NCBI GenBank assembly: GCA_965203365.1
Contig: OZ241878.1
Coordinates: 2,294,001 to 2,358,000 of the forward strand
Source of the DNA: VYFG01 sp965203365
Lineage (GTDB): Bacteria > Pseudomonadota > Gammaproteobacteria > Arenicellales > Poriferihabitantaceae
DNA length: 64,000 nt
Direction: 5' to 3'
Shown here: positions 37,001 to 48,038 of the stretch, piece after piece
How positions within the stretch are numbered: position 1 is the stretch's first letter
Layout of the letters: each line of letters opens with the position of its first letter
Notes under the pieces: model-generated
What the model saw: the letters and a program-made list of their open reading frames with translations, nothing else
What the model was told of the DNA's origin: nothing
Database searches by the model: none
Made by a program: the position numbers and the translations under genes

Positions 37001-38594
37001 GGTCAATCGGTGGATTGGTGACCTGGGCGAAGACTTGCTTGAAATAGGTGGACAGATGCTTGCTACGGGATGAAAGGACCGAAGGCGGAGCATCCATACC
37101 CATGGAGCCCACCGCCTCTTGGGACGTGGTCACCATCGGGGTCAGCAGAAACTTGAGATCCTCCAGGGTGTACCCGAATGCCCGCTGGGTCAATATCAGC
37201 GTGTCCGGATCCGGCGCCATGATACCCACAGCGGGCCGAAGGTTGGACAACCGGATTTCGGTGCGATCAAGCCAGTGCTGGTACTGGTGCGAAGAGGCCA
37301 GGGTCTGCTTGAGTTCCGCATCATCAATGATTCGCCCTTCCTCCAGATCAATCAGAAACATCTTGCCCGGCTGCAACCGCCATTTGCGAATGATGCGTTC
37401 CTCGGGAATGTCCAGCACGCCCATTTCCGACGCCATGACAACCATGTCATCCGACGTTACCAGATAACGGGCCGGTCGCAGGCCGTTGCGGTCCAGGGTG
37501 GCACCAATCTGTCGACCATCGGTAAACACCACCGCAGCGGGTCCGTCCCAGGGTTCCATCAAGGCCGCATGATATTCGTAAAACGCTCGTCGGGCGGGAT
37601 CCATACTCTCATGTCCGTTCCAGGCTTCGGGGATCAACAGCATCATGGCATGGGACAGGCTGTAACCACCGGCCACCAGCAGTTCCAGGGCATTGTCAAA
37701 GGCAGCGGAATCCGACTGCCCTTCCGGGATCAATGGCCAGACTTTTTCCAGGTCATCACCCAGAACGTCGGAGGACATCGTGCTCTTGCGGGCCGCCATC
37801 CAGTTGATGTTGCCCCGCAGCGTGTTGATCTCGCCATTGTGCGCGACCATCCGAAACGGATGGGCCAGTTCCCAAGTCGGAAAGGTGTTGGTGGAAAACC
37901 GTTGGTGTACCAGTGCCAGAGCCGAGGCCATCTTCCGGTCCAGTAGGTCCGGATAGTATTCACCGACCTGACCTGCCAGCAGCATGCCCTTGTAGACAAT
38001 GATCCGCGAGGACAACGAAGCGATGTAGAACCCCTGCACGGCGTCTTGCCCGGATGTCCGAACGCTCTGCTCAATCTGCTTGCGAATGACAAACAGCTTG
38101 CGCTCGAAGGCATCCTGATCGCCCAGTTCGCTACCTTGCCTAACAAACACCTGGCGAATTACCGGCTCGGTCGGCACGACGCTCTCCCCCAGGTTGCGAT
38201 TATCCACGGGCACATCCCGCCAGCCCAGCACCGTCTGTCCTTCGGCCACAATGACAGACTCCACCGTCCGCTCGCAAAAAGACCGGGCACGACCTTGGCG
38301 AGGCAGAAAAATCATCCCGACGGCATATTGGCCGGACTCGGGCAAGTCAAGGCCAATGGCCTCCCGGAAGAAGTCGTCGGAAATCTGCAACAAGATGCCC
38401 GCGCCGTCTCCGGCCATGGGGTCCGCCCCCACTGCTCCCCGATGGGTCAGGTTGTTCAGTATCTTCAGCCCATCCTGAATGATGCTGTGGCTTCGCTGGC
38501 CCTTGATGTGGGCGATAAAGCCCACACCACAGGCGTCGTGCTCGAACTTGGGGTCATAGAGACCCCGACTGGGCGGATGAACCCTGGCTGTCAT
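34014..38594 (-). CDS. gltB: Glutamate synthase (NADPH) large subunit GltB
   Basis: 1526 residues, normal for GltB. The amidotransferase nucleophile is Cys22 in EHDACGVGFIAHIKG; the preceding 21 residues would be removed as propeptide. The order is GATase type II domain, central domain, FMN-binding synthase domain (SVKLVSEGGVGTVAAGVSKA), 3Fe-4S ligands in CHLNTCPVGVATQD, and the C-terminal beta-helix (GxxGG repeats such as GKGLSGGRI and AGMSGGIAYVLD). Co-translated with gltD. Ammonia-assimilation enzyme of the GS-GOGAT route. Confidence 0.97.
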
Positions 38595-39427
38595 ACAAAA
38601 ACTCTCACAGAAATGTCCTCGGCACCTGAGCAGGGAGGGCCCTTGGCCAGATCATGGCCCAAGCGGTGCTGGACGATACCAATGCGACCAGGGCAGGGCT
38701 CAGCATGGAAATGATTCCTTCAGATCCCACGCCCATCATAAAACACATTCACGATGATTTCCACCTACCCTCCCAGAAGGCCCAGGGCGGTTTCATTCTA
38801 TGGCCCACTGCGTGATTGAAACGGGTCCGCTCCCTGGCCAAGCATTCGACGACGCCAACAGATTCCATTGTCCCTGTGCTGTGCGTTGCGCCAAGCAACG
38901 CATTCGCACAACTTCCCGCGCGGGCGTGACGCGTCAGGTCACCAGCCTCGGGGCGAGGGTCAGACAGTCCTGCATGGGCACATCAAAATGGCGAAGTTCA
39001 ATCTACATGCCCAGAGTCGCCAGGAACTAAAATCGGAGTCCATTGAGTCCGGTTCCTTGCAAGATACCAGATCATTCCGAAAGATGCTCGGCGATTTTCA
39101 GCAACAGGCGAGAGCAGGAGCACTTTGTTCCGCCTCGGCCAGACGCATTCGAGAGGCATTGGCAGCGTCTGGCACCAATATCATTTAAGTCAGGTGACAC
39201 CAAGGTGATTCGGGTCAATAAAGCCAGCCACATTAGGACAAGGCACACGTTTCGGAAAGCGAGCATTCCGGGGCACACTCTTGAGTAGATCAAGGCATCT
39301 CTCAATCAGCGCCCATGCCGGTCCGATAAGACTACTGAATCATCGAGGCACTCGTGGAGAAACACAAATGCATCATTTAAGTGAACATCTCACCCATCTA
39401 TGCTGAATCCTGTTGGACCCACTTGGA
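38595..39427. other. Gap upstream of gltB, one doubtful small ORF
   Basis: The frame from ATG 38988 to 39188 (plus strand, 66 residues, starting MAKFNLHAQSRQELK) is a possible small protein with no recognised family. The rest is non-coding in appearance. In Pseudomonas a DamX-like gene lies between aroB and gltB; nothing resembling it is visible. Confidence 0.4.
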
Positions 39428-39652
39428 TCAGTTGAGAGTGATGAGCACCCCCAGAATCGCAGTGCCCATGCCCACTGCACCCAACATAGCGAGCATCAAT
39501 CGGTTCTCCCGCTGAGTCATGTCGGTTTTCCAATTCGCCATGTCCGCTCTCAGTCGATCAATCGCAGACTCTTGTTCCACTTGTCGAGTATTCATACGTT
39601 CATCCAACCCCGCCATTTTTCGTTCCAGCTCGAAGATTGTCGATGCGGTCAT
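39428..39652 (-). CDS. Small coiled-coil protein with C-terminal membrane helix
   Basis: 74 residues from ATG 39652: a charged helical segment rich in Glu, Arg and Met (MTASTIFELERKMAGLDERM, then AIDRLRADMANWKTDM) and a C-terminal hydrophobic helix (about residues 50-72) ending LGVLITLN. Same overall plan as the DUF1640-like protein at 28305, but without detectable sequence identity. Function unknown. The longer frame to 39739 lacks coding character. Confidence 0.55.
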   Translation of the reverse strand: MTASTIFELERKMAGLDERMNTRQVEQESAIDRLRADMANWKTDMTQRENRLMLAMLGAVGMGTAILGVLITLN

Positions 39653-39773
39653 GGCAGGATTCCAACACTGGACAATGCCGATGCGGTGAGAAATGTTTCG
39701 GGACGTGGTCAGACAAGATGCGATTGAGCAACAAAACACTCACCCTCAAGCCCTTGGTATCTGCCATATCATG

Positions 39774-40853
39774 TTATGCAACGAACGATTTGATCGTCTC
39801 CATCAGTAATCTCTCGTCCACCTTGTCGACGATTTCCGCCAGACCGATCCCTTTGAGCAAGACCAGTCGCAACTGTGCCTGCTGGACTTTCTTATCCCTT
39901 TGCATCAGTCTTCTAATCCACTTCGGATCCAAGTCGCCGAACGATTCCGATCGCAGCCCAGCGCGTCGGATCAGGGCTTTGGTGCGGTCAAAATCCCGGG
40001 GGGTCATCCAGCCAAGCGCCATGGAAAGATGGGCGGCCATGATCATGCCAAGGCCCACGGCCTCACCATGCAGCCAAGCATCATATCCCGTTGCGGTCTC
40101 AATGGCATGACCGAAGGTATGCCCCAAATTGAGCAAAGCCCGCTGCCCGGCTTCTTGTTCATCACATTCCACGACCCTGGCCTTGTTGACACAGGAAACC
40201 GAGACCACATGGGACAGCGCCCAAGGCTCTAGGGCCATGATCGCCTCCAGGTTCTTCTCCAGCCAGACAAAGAAGTCGCGGTCACCGATCAAGCCATATT
40301 TGATGACCTCGGCCATCCCTGCGGACAGTTGGCGGGGAGGCAACGTGCGCAAGGTGGACGTGTCAATCACCACCCGCCTGGGCTGGTGGAATGCCCCAAT
40401 CATATTTTTGCCGGACGGATGATTGACCCCGGTCTTTCCACCAATGGACGAATCGACCTGAGCCAGAAGGGTAGTCGGAACTTGGATGAAAGGGACGCCT
40501 CGCTGATAGATGGCCGCCACAAAACCCGCCAAGTCGCCAACGACACCCCCCCCCAAGGCGATCACTGTGACACCCCGGTCACAGGACACCGCCAGCATCG
40601 TATCCAGGATGTCCGAGCAGGTCGACATCGTCTTGACCGATTCACCATCCGGCAACACCAGTTCATGCCATTCCCACCGGGAAAGCGTCTGTCGCAATCG
40701 GTCCAGATACAAAGGCGCGACCACATCGTTCGTGATCACAAACACCTGATGCCCGGCGATCCAAGGGGCAAACTCGTCGGGGCATTCGATCAGTCGTTCT
40801 CCGATGCGAATGTCATAGCTGCGGCCACCGAGACCTATTGATACGGTGGGCAT
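39774..40853 (-). CDS. aroB: 3-dehydroquinate synthase AroB
   Basis: Second step of the shikimate pathway: converts DAHP to 3-dehydroquinate with catalytic NAD and a divalent metal. 359 residues. NAD-binding ALGGGVVGDLAGFVAAIYQRG, then VPTTLLAQVDSSIGGKTGVNH (active-site block about residues 130-150) and the metal ligands around NLGHTFGHAIE and WLHGEAVGLGM. The start lies 3 bases after the aroK stop. Confidence 0.97.
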   Translation of the reverse strand: MPTVSIGLGGRSYDIRIGERLIECPDEFAPWIAGHQVFVITNDVVAPLYLDRLRQTLSRWEWHELVLPDGESVKTMSTCSDILDTMLAVSCDRGVTVIALGGGVVGDLAGFVAAIYQRGVPFIQVPTTLLAQVDSSIGGKTGVNHPSGKNMIGAFHQPRRVVIDTSTLRTLPPRQLSAGMAEVIKYGLIGDRDFFVWLEKNLEAIMALEPWALSHVVSVSCVNKARVVECDEQEAGQRALLNLGHTFGHAIETATGYDAWLHGEAVGLGMIMAAHLSMALGWMTPRDFDRTKALIRRAGLRSESFGDLDPKWIRRLMQRDKKVQQAQLRLVLLKGIGLAEIVDKVDERLLMETIKSFVA

Positions 40854-40856
40854 CGT

Positions 40857-41375
40857 TCAGTCAACCTGGGTCGATGCCAACCATTCCCGAATCCGTCGCG
40901 CCGTCAAGGCGGAGGTGTCCGAGGAGACCAAAATTCGATGATCGGCCGTCTGTTGATACCATCCTTTGCGTTCCGCCCTGAGTTCCTCCAGTCTTTCTCT
41001 GGGATTTTCCACCTGGAGCAAGGGACGTTTGCGGGAATGCTTCAGCCGCTCCCAGAGCGCGTCGGCCGACATATCCAGATAGCACACCCGGCCGGCTGCA
41101 TTCATCAATGTTCGGTTCTCGGGCCGGGTGACGATGCCTCCACCCGTGGAAACCACGGCCTGGCCACCGGTACAGATCTCCCTGAGCAGACGTGTTTCAC
41201 GCTGGCGAAATCCCTCTTCCCCTTCCATTTCAAAAATGTGCGAAATGGTGGCCCCCGTGCGTCGCATTAGTTCCTGGTCCATATCAATGAACTCGCGTTT
41301 CAGCAAATCCGCCAGTTTCCTTCCGACAGTGGTCTTGCCGACTCCCATCATACCAATCAAAAAGATGTGATCCAT
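40857..41375 (-). CDS. aroK: Shikimate kinase AroK
   Basis: Phosphorylates shikimate to shikimate 3-phosphate. 172 residues from ATG 41375 (MDHIFLIG), the family's usual N-terminus; the frame is open to 41426. P-loop GMMGVGKTT (about residues 8-16), shikimate-binding DMDQELMRR, STGGGIV (Gly-rich binding block), and RKRPLL adenine-lid Arg region. Pairs with aroB as in most gammaproteobacteria; the pilMNOPQ genes usually found upstream are absent. Confidence 0.95.
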   Translation of the reverse strand: MDHIFLIGMMGVGKTTVGRKLADLLKREFIDMDQELMRRTGATISHIFEMEGEEGFRQRETRLLREICTGGQAVVSTGGGIVTRPENRTLMNAAGRVCYLDMSADALWERLKHSRKRPLLQVENPRERLEELRAERKGWYQQTADHRILVSSDTSALTARRIREWLASTQVD

Positions 41376-42192
41376 CAAATCGCCTGGGAACCAATTCCCA
41401 AAAATCCGTATCGCCACATGGGACAACGACTACACTGCCTGAAGATTAAGTCGACTGAACGGAACGTTTCCGCATTTGAGTGTCACTGCCCAATAACGGA
41501 GGATACGCCGTGGGGAAGTCATTGATTTTCAATCATTCACAACGCTACTTCCATCATGATCATGCCGTCCCCACCGGATCGGTCATGGTCAGACGGCCAT
41601 TCTCGGCATATTATCACCAAGAGTTGATAAGATACCAGTTCCGCTGCCAATCCATTCTTAACGCCCGACAACCAACCCAGGCGTGATTCAGGCGATCCAC
41701 TTATCACGCTGACTTCGAATCTACTATCGCTGGGGTATCCCTCTTTTCGTCGTCGATCTCCTTGGTCGTTAGATTCGCTATGATGCCAGAATGGCATTAC
41801 CACAAAGCCAATCACATTCTCTTTCCCGATGGTCAGGCCCTACCAGAGAATCTGAGTGCCCGACACCCACCGATGTGGGGAAGGACGAAATCCCGTCCGA
41901 TCATCCACACCACCTAAGAACGGATCATCATCGACTCGAAGTGCCACGCGACCCCCTGCAAACACCTTAAGTTGAACGATGAGTGACATGGCTCGCTGAT
42001 ACGCCATGATAAAATGTCATCCGGCCAGTCCTTATCCACAGCAGCCACTTCCGACTGCGGATGTTGGAAGGAAGCGATCTACCCCGATCCAAGGGTTCAG
42101 CACACCGGTCGAGGTGATGTGGGTGTCAGCCGCTCAGCCGCGAGGCATCCAAGTCCTTGGTCATGATCGACAGGGGTCGGAAGGGCCGTTGA
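41376..42192. other. Gene-poor debris upstream of aroK
   Basis: No ORF here has recognisable content. The base composition is AT-richer than the flanking genes. The aroK promoter must lie at its start. Confidence 0.45.
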
Positions 42193-42430
42193 TCACGGCG
42201 TCATCACCACTTTCTTGATATCAAGATCGGTGAACTTCAGGCGACCTGGGATGATGAGAGTGTCCAACCCGTCCTCGAAGTCGGGGTCCGACTCCCGGCC
42301 GAACACAAATCGGTCGGCTCCCGCAGTTTCCGCCGCGAAGGGGGTCATCGCCGCCGTAGAGCGTGTCGTCACCACGAATCGTACCGTTCTTCGCGCCACC
42401 GTAGAACCAGTCGGTCCCAGCCCCCTCCGA
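42193..42430 (-). pseudogene. RTX (calcium-binding nonapeptide) protein relic
   Basis: On the minus strand one frame reads FYGGAKNGTIRGDDTLYGGD, typical GGxGxDxLx nonapeptides. After an indel near 42345 another frame continues AGADRFVFGRESDPDFEDGLDTL and FTDLDIKKVV to a stop. This is the usual end of type I-secreted RTX proteins (ADRFVFG...DFEDGxD). Only about 80 codons survive, and no secretion genes are adjacent. Confidence 0.65.
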
Positions 42431-43106
42431 AAATTGACAAGAGATTGGGCGAGTTCACCAATGCCATCAATGGGCCTTGTTCCGTAGAGCAAGATTAGCA
42501 CCCCATATCGGCAAGATCGCGATATACTTCTGACGGATATCGGCACCGACCCCACCCCGAACCCTTTTCGTTCGGACCGCTTCCTAGGCTGGATGTCGAA
42601 TGGAGGAGGTTTCAGCTTAATGTTGAAATGGGCACATGATATGAAGATACCAAGCGGTCAACGTGTGCATGGATGGTCGGAGTGGTTCACAATGCGGTTT
42701 ATACGACGGCCAGCCCACTGCTCAGCACAGTAGACATGATACGATTTGCAGTCCCAATTGACCCGGCGGTCAATTGTGTCAAATTCCCATAGAGTGGGTA
42801 GCCCTCATCCAGCGTTAGGCCAACCACCTCATCGACAGGTGACGGCTGGGTTGAGTAGTTGCTTTTCGGGGTCGATTGGTCAAATATGCCAAGAGCCTTA
42901 TTTTTTCTTGAGAACTTGTCATCATCGACCCGGGAAACAGGGATGCCGACTTTGAACATCGTCCAGGCTCGACCATGCGTCCATAGTCGTTCAATCCATA
43001 TGAATGGTATGTCAGTGAACATTCCATCGACCTGACTGAACGCAACGAGTTCATCAGATTACTGAATCGTCATCGCCACAAGTACCGAGACTGGTTTTGT
43101 AGGACA
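42431..43106. other. Region with a doubtful ORF upstream of the RND operon
   Basis: A 107-codon minus-strand frame (42699-43022) reads protein-like in places (MFTDIPFIWIERLW, then KVGIPVSRVDDDKFSRKN) but belongs to no family I know; it could be another fragment of a secreted protein. Otherwise nothing is seen. Confidence 0.35.
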
Positions 43107-44354
43107 TTGAAACGTTTGCTCAGATTCATTCTGCCAATTTTGGTGCTCGGCCTTGGGTTGGGCATTTATCGACTCCTTCAAGATACCAAAGCGGCACCTG
43201 AACCCCTGCAGCAGGATCAGCAGTCCCCTGTCGTGTCCGCACAATTTGTCAGATACCAGTCCCTCGCACCGGAGTTGACGCTGTTCGGCCGCATCGAGGC
43301 GCCTTACAACAGTGTTCTGAGCGCCAGCATTGCCGCCACCGTCGTTCAGGTCACGGTGCAGGAAGGAAAAACGGTTCAATCCGGTGATGTCATGATACAG
43401 CTGGATGACACGGACGCGGCCCTGCGTGTTCGCCAAACAATCTCCAGTGTGGCGGAAATCGAGGCACAAACTCTCAGTGACCAAAGAGCCTATCAGGCGG
43501 ACCGGGAAGCCTTGGAACGCGAACAGGCCATGTTGGCTCTGACGCAAAAGGCCGTGGTCCGGGCCACACAACTGGTCCAAACCAACGCTGGCACCCAGGC
43601 CGCACTGGATGAGGTACTACAACAGGAGGAGCAGTTGTTGCTTGCGATCACCCAACGACGACGCAGCATTGATGACTACCAGTTACGCCGCCAACTCTGG
43701 CAGGCTCGCCTGGACAATGCCGAGGCTGCCAGGAGTTTTGCGGAACTTGATCTTTCTCGTACCCGGATTCGGGCACCCTACCAAGGCAAGGTCATTGAGG
43801 TGCTGGTATCACCGGGAGACCGGGCCACTCCGGGGACACCGCTTGTGCGGGTGTTTGACCATCTAAATCTTGAAGTTCGGGCGCAGGTCCCAAGCCGATA
43901 CATTTCCCGGTTAAGACAAATCATGGAGCAAGGCGGAGAAATCGAGGCCACTTTGCGAAATGAACAAGAGGTCATTCATCTCAAGCTGAACCGGCTCGCC
44001 GCCGCCGTCGTGTCAGGACAAGGTGGGGTCGATGTGTTTTTCCATGCCAAAACCGGAGCCTTTCCAGCCCTCGGCAGCACCGTGGAACTGGTACTTGCAC
44101 TGCCCCCCGTTGATGGGGTGGTGGCTCTCCCGCAAGATGCGATTTATGGTAATAATCGGATCTACCGAATCGTCGAAAACCGCCTGAAATCGGTCATGGT
44201 CCCTCGATTGGGGCAACGCTCAAACCCTGCTGACGGACAACCACAGTTACTCATGGATGGTAGCGTGTTGGATGAAGGCGACCTGATCATGATATCAAAA
44301 CTGCCCTATGCCATTGATGGTCTGATCGTCGAACCGGTCGTCATGGATGAGTGA
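43107..44354 (+). CDS. RND efflux periplasmic adaptor (membrane fusion protein, HlyD/AcrA family)
   Basis: Links the inner-membrane RND pump to an outer-membrane channel. 415 residues from a TTG at 43107, with an N-terminal membrane anchor (about residues 5-23). Lipoyl-half motif VVQVTVQEGKTVQSGDVMIQLDD (about 84-106), a long alpha-hairpin rich in Gln, Glu and Arg (about 110-230), then RIRAPYQGKVIEVLVSPGD, the second lipoyl half. Overlaps the RND pump gene by 8 bases. No TolC-like gene is adjacent. Confidence 0.9.
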   Translation: MKRLLRFILPILVLGLGLGIYRLLQDTKAAPEPLQQDQQSPVVSAQFVRYQSLAPELTLFGRIEAPYNSVLSASIAATVVQVTVQEGKTVQSGDVMIQLDDTDAALRVRQTISSVAEIEAQTLSDQRAYQADREALEREQAMLALTQKAVVRATQLVQTNAGTQAALDEVLQQEEQLLLAITQRRRSIDDYQLRRQLWQARLDNAEAARSFAELDLSRTRIRAPYQGKVIEVLVSPGDRATPGTPLVRVFDHLNLEVRAQVPSRYISRLRQIMEQGGEIEATLRNEQEVIHLKLNRLAAAVVSGQGGVDVFFHAKTGAFPALGSTVELVLALPPVDGVVALPQDAIYGNNRIYRIVENRLKSVMVPRLGQRSNPADGQPQLLMDGSVLDEGDLIMISKLPYAIDGLIVEPVVMDE

Positions 44355-47300
44355 CATAAGCGACAAGCCCGATTTCCGGCCCACCCAGTCCGGTTATATC
44401 AGCTTGATGGCCAACCATCCGGTGGCCGCCAACCTGCTGATGGTGATGATGTTGTTGGCGGGATTGGTGGCTATACGAGGGCTGAATACACAGTTTCTAC
44501 CTTCGTATGACATTGAATTCGCGACCGTCGCAGTGGTGTGGAGTGGTGCGAGTGCGAAGGATGTGGAAGAACTGATCACGATACCGTTGGAACAAGCCCT
44601 TCGGGATATCAACTTTGTCCGACAAATGACATCCACCTCTTCTGAGAACGTTTCCTTCATCACTCTGGAATTCAAGGAGGGAACCGACATGGGTCTGGCG
44701 ATGGACCAGATCAAACAATATGTGGATCAAGTGCGCAATCTGCCCCCGGGTGCGGAAGAGCCGGTCATTCGACAATCGATCCGTTATGAGGAAGTGGGAA
44801 AGCTGTTGGTCACCGGGGGGGGCGACCTCGATCAACTACGCCCCCTCGTCCAGCGCATAGAACAGGAACTACTGGACCGGGGGATTGCCAAGATTTTCAT
44901 TCGTGGTCTGCCTCAAGAGCAAGTCGCGATCGAAATTTCATCTCGACAGCTCCGCGAACTCGGTCTCTCGCTGAACGACGTGGCGCAACGCATTTCGGCC
45001 TGGTCCAAAAATGCCCCCGTCGGCATTATCGGCAATGCCGAAATATCCCGTCAGTTGCGATTTCGGGAACGACGGGAATCCGAACTGGAGTTTGAAGCCA
45101 TCCCTATTGTGGCCAGCCACGAGGGGCGTCTGGTGCAATTGGGTGACATCGCTGAAATCCGCCGAATGCCCATCGAATGGGGAGAGACGATCAGCGCACA
45201 GGGCATGCCGGCGGTCGAACTGAACCTGCAAAGATCCGAGGACAGCGATACGCTCGCCGCCGCCAATATCATGGGACGCTGGGTGGAGGAGACCGGTCCC
45301 TTGCTGCCACCCAACGTGAAGTTGGTCCCCTACAACCAAAATTGGGAATATATTCAGGAACGCATCCACATTTTGTTGAAAAACGGCTTAAGTGGTCTCG
45401 CCCTGGTTCTCTTGATCCTGTTCTTTTTCCTGCATGGCCATGTGGCTTTCTGGGCGGCGGTGGGTATCCCAACATCTTTCATGGCGGCCTTGGGGGTATT
45501 TTACGCCATTGGCGGGTCCCTCAACATGGTCAGTCTGTTTGGCATGATCATGGCACTCGGCATTATTGTCGACGATGCGATCGTGGTCAGCGAAGAAGCC
45601 ATGAGCCAGTTTTCCCATAACGACACCCGTTCCAATGCCCCGATCAATGCGGCCAAGCGGATGCTAGGGCCGGTCTTTGCCTCGTCACTGACGACAATCT
45701 GTGCATTTCTTCCACTGATCCTGATTGGCGGTGTCATGGGCTCCATCCTGCGGGCCATCCCCATCGTGGTCATTTGCATCATCATCGCTTCCCTGGTCGA
45801 GTGTTTCCTGATCCTGCCGGGCCACTTAACGCACTCTTTTCGACGAGTGGACTCGTTGCGTAGCAGTCGATTCCGCCAGCGCCTTGACGATGGGTTTGCT
45901 TTTTTTCGGGACCACCTGTTTCGCCCCGTGATCAATGCGGCCGTGAGTATTCCCATGACCATTCTGGCCTTGGCGGTCTCAATACTGATCATCACGGTCG
46001 GTTGGATCAATTCGGGTCGAATTGCCTTTGAATTCTTTCCCACCGAGGAGGCGAACAATCTGTTCGTCAACGTGAGCTTCGTGCCCGGCACACCAGCGCA
46101 TGTATTGGATGACTATCTCCGGGAAGCCGAACAGGCGCTGTACGAGGTTGAGCAGGAACTCGGTGAATCGTTCATCAAGTTGGTGCTGATCAGGAAAAAA
46201 TCCCATGAAGGGGCATGGCCGGCCACCATGTCTACCGGTGACCACTTGGGAAACATCAGCGTGGAGCTAACCGCCGCCAACAAACGGTCGACCCGCAACC
46301 ATCAAATCATCAGCGCTTGGATGGAGCGTCTCCCACCAGTCCCCGGACGAGAATCATTGAGCATCGTCGAACCCAGAGCTGGACCACCCGGGAGTGATCT
46401 GGATATCCGCATCATTGGCAACAACATTCATCAGGTGAAAGGGGCTGCAGAACGACTGACGACCATCCTGGAACAGATTCCGGGGGTATATGGCGTGTCG
46501 GATGACACCGCCTATGGGCGGGAACAGATGGTCTTGGAACTGACCCCCACGGCACAGGCACTGGGCCTCAGCGTGGAAAGTATCTCCGCACAACTTCGAG
46601 CCGCCTATGATGGCATCCTGATCCAGGAACTGTCCGATGGCTATGATGAAGTCGAGGTACGCCTCTCATTACCCCAAGCGGAACGATTCTCCCTGACCAG
46701 TTTGGGAGAACTGGATATTGTCCTGCCAGGAGGGCAAACCGAACCGATTGGCAACCTAGTCAATATCCGCACGGAACGGGGTTTTGAGGCTATCCGTCAC
46801 TTTGGTACCCAACTGACCATTACCGTCCAGGGTAGTGTCGACCCGGCGGTCGCCAATACCAACAAGATCCGTGGCGAACTGGAAAGATCCGTCCTGCCGG
46901 GGCTAGCCAGTGAAAGTGGTGTCCGATTCAGCTTCGAAGGGCGCCAAGCCGATCAGGAGAGCACGTTGGACGACATGCGATTTAGCCTCATTCCTGCACT
47001 CGGCATGATCTACCTGATCTTGTCGTGGATCTTCCGCTCCTACACCTGGCCCCTGATTGTCATGTCCATTATCCCATTTGGCATGGTCGGGGCCATCTGG
47101 GGGCATGTCGCATTGGGACTGGACCTGACCATCCTGTCGTTGATGGGCATTTTTTGCCTATCAGGCATCGTGGTAAACAACTCTATCATCCTGGTCGTTT
47201 TTTATCGTCACTTCAAATCCCAGGGGATGCCTCCTCAAGAAGCGATTGTGGAAGCCGCCTGCCAACGATTACGGGCGGTAATTCTGACTTCCTTGACCAC

Positions 47301-47490
47301 GATTGGCGGGCTGACTCCATTACTGTTCGAAACGGCATTGTCCGCTCAATTCCTGATTCCCATGGCGGCTGGCATCGCCTTCGGCCTGATGTTCGCCACC
47401 TTGCTGGTGCTATTTCTGGTCCCCGCCCTGCTGCTGACTTTTGAAAAGGCAGCGTTGCGTTTTGCCCGCATCACAACACGTCATGCCTGA
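44347..47490 (+). CDS. RND-family efflux transporter permease (HAE1-like)
   Basis: Proton-driven export pump, 1047 residues, the usual length. Twelve membrane helices: the first near residues 25-45, the central group at about 340-480 and the last group at about 870-1035, separated by two large periplasmic loops. TM4 carries GIIVDDAIVVSEEAM, with the paired Asp residues of the proton relay. The C-terminal half has GIFCLSGIVVNNSIILVVF. The substrate cannot be inferred. Translationally coupled to the adaptor gene by overlap. Confidence 0.92.
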   Translation: MSDISDKPDFRPTQSGYISLMANHPVAANLLMVMMLLAGLVAIRGLNTQFLPSYDIEFATVAVVWSGASAKDVEELITIPLEQALRDINFVRQMTSTSSENVSFITLEFKEGTDMGLAMDQIKQYVDQVRNLPPGAEEPVIRQSIRYEEVGKLLVTGGGDLDQLRPLVQRIEQELLDRGIAKIFIRGLPQEQVAIEISSRQLRELGLSLNDVAQRISAWSKNAPVGIIGNAEISRQLRFRERRESELEFEAIPIVASHEGRLVQLGDIAEIRRMPIEWGETISAQGMPAVELNLQRSEDSDTLAAANIMGRWVEETGPLLPPNVKLVPYNQNWEYIQERIHILLKNGLSGLALVLLILFFFLHGHVAFWAAVGIPTSFMAALGVFYAIGGSLNMVSLFGMIMALGIIVDDAIVVSEEAMSQFSHNDTRSNAPINAAKRMLGPVFASSLTTICAFLPLILIGGVMGSILRAIPIVVICIIIASLVECFLILPGHLTHSFRRVDSLRSSRFRQRLDDGFAFFRDHLFRPVINAAVSIPMTILALAVSILIITVGWINSGRIAFEFFPTEEANNLFVNVSFVPGTPAHVLDDYLREAEQALYEVEQELGESFIKLVLIRKKSHEGAWPATMSTGDHLGNISVELTAANKRSTRNHQIISAWMERLPPVPGRESLSIVEPRAGPPGSDLDIRIIGNNIHQVKGAAERLTTILEQIPGVYGVSDDTAYGREQMVLELTPTAQALGLSVESISAQLRAAYDGILIQELSDGYDEVEVRLSLPQAERFSLTSLGELDIVLPGGQTEPIGNLVNIRTERGFEAIRHFGTQLTITVQGSVDPAVANTNKIRGELERSVLPGLASESGVRFSFEGRQADQESTLDDMRFSLIPALGMIYLILSWIFRSYTWPLIVMSIIPFGMVGAIWGHVALGLDLTILSLMGIFCLSGIVVNNSIILVVFYRHFKSQGMPPQEAIVEAACQRLRAVILTSLTTIGGLTPLLFETALSAQFLIPMAAGIAFGLMFATLLVLFLVPALLLTFEKAALRFARITTRHA

Positions 47491-48038
47491 TTCCGGACCG
47501 GAACCAGCTCCAATCCTGCCATCGCCCGGCCATGCCGACGTGTAAAGGATCGAACAAGCGATTTGTTTGTGCCCGAGTGGCGGCTTTTCATACCTTGCGT
47601 TACAAGGCCGGCCGGTTCTCGAATTTTGAAGCATCTATCCGAGAAGCTGTTCAACAGTCGATCAGCTTATGGCCGTCAGATTTTTGGGGGATTCTCGTTC
47701 GTGGACACGAACGTTGGCGTTAGCCCGCAGTGGTCTGGCTGATTGACAGCGGCTCCCGGATGGCGGTATCAATCCGAGAACTGAAGCATCTGCGGTCGAA
47801 AAAAATGTCGTTGTTCACGCCCCAAAATGCTATGATGCAGTCTGTCGAGGTGAAGAGATAAGGGGTTCAGTGAGTATTTTTCGGCATCTGTCCCACCCAT
47901 CAGATGGTTGAAGGCCGAAACCTTGTTCGAATGATCGCGGAACACCGGCCATCTCATCAACCGGTACAGACATAATGTCGAAAACCCCCCCTGCTCTCCC
48001 TCTTCCCCTCATGATCCTGGCCAAGACCAGTTTGTGAG
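47491..48038. other. Intergenic region before the LysR gene
   Basis: No coding frame of note. A palindrome at 47696-47713 (CGTTCGT/ACGAACG with a tight loop) might end the RND transcript but lies 206 bases past the stop. The stretch is AT-richer towards 47900. Confidence 0.4.
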
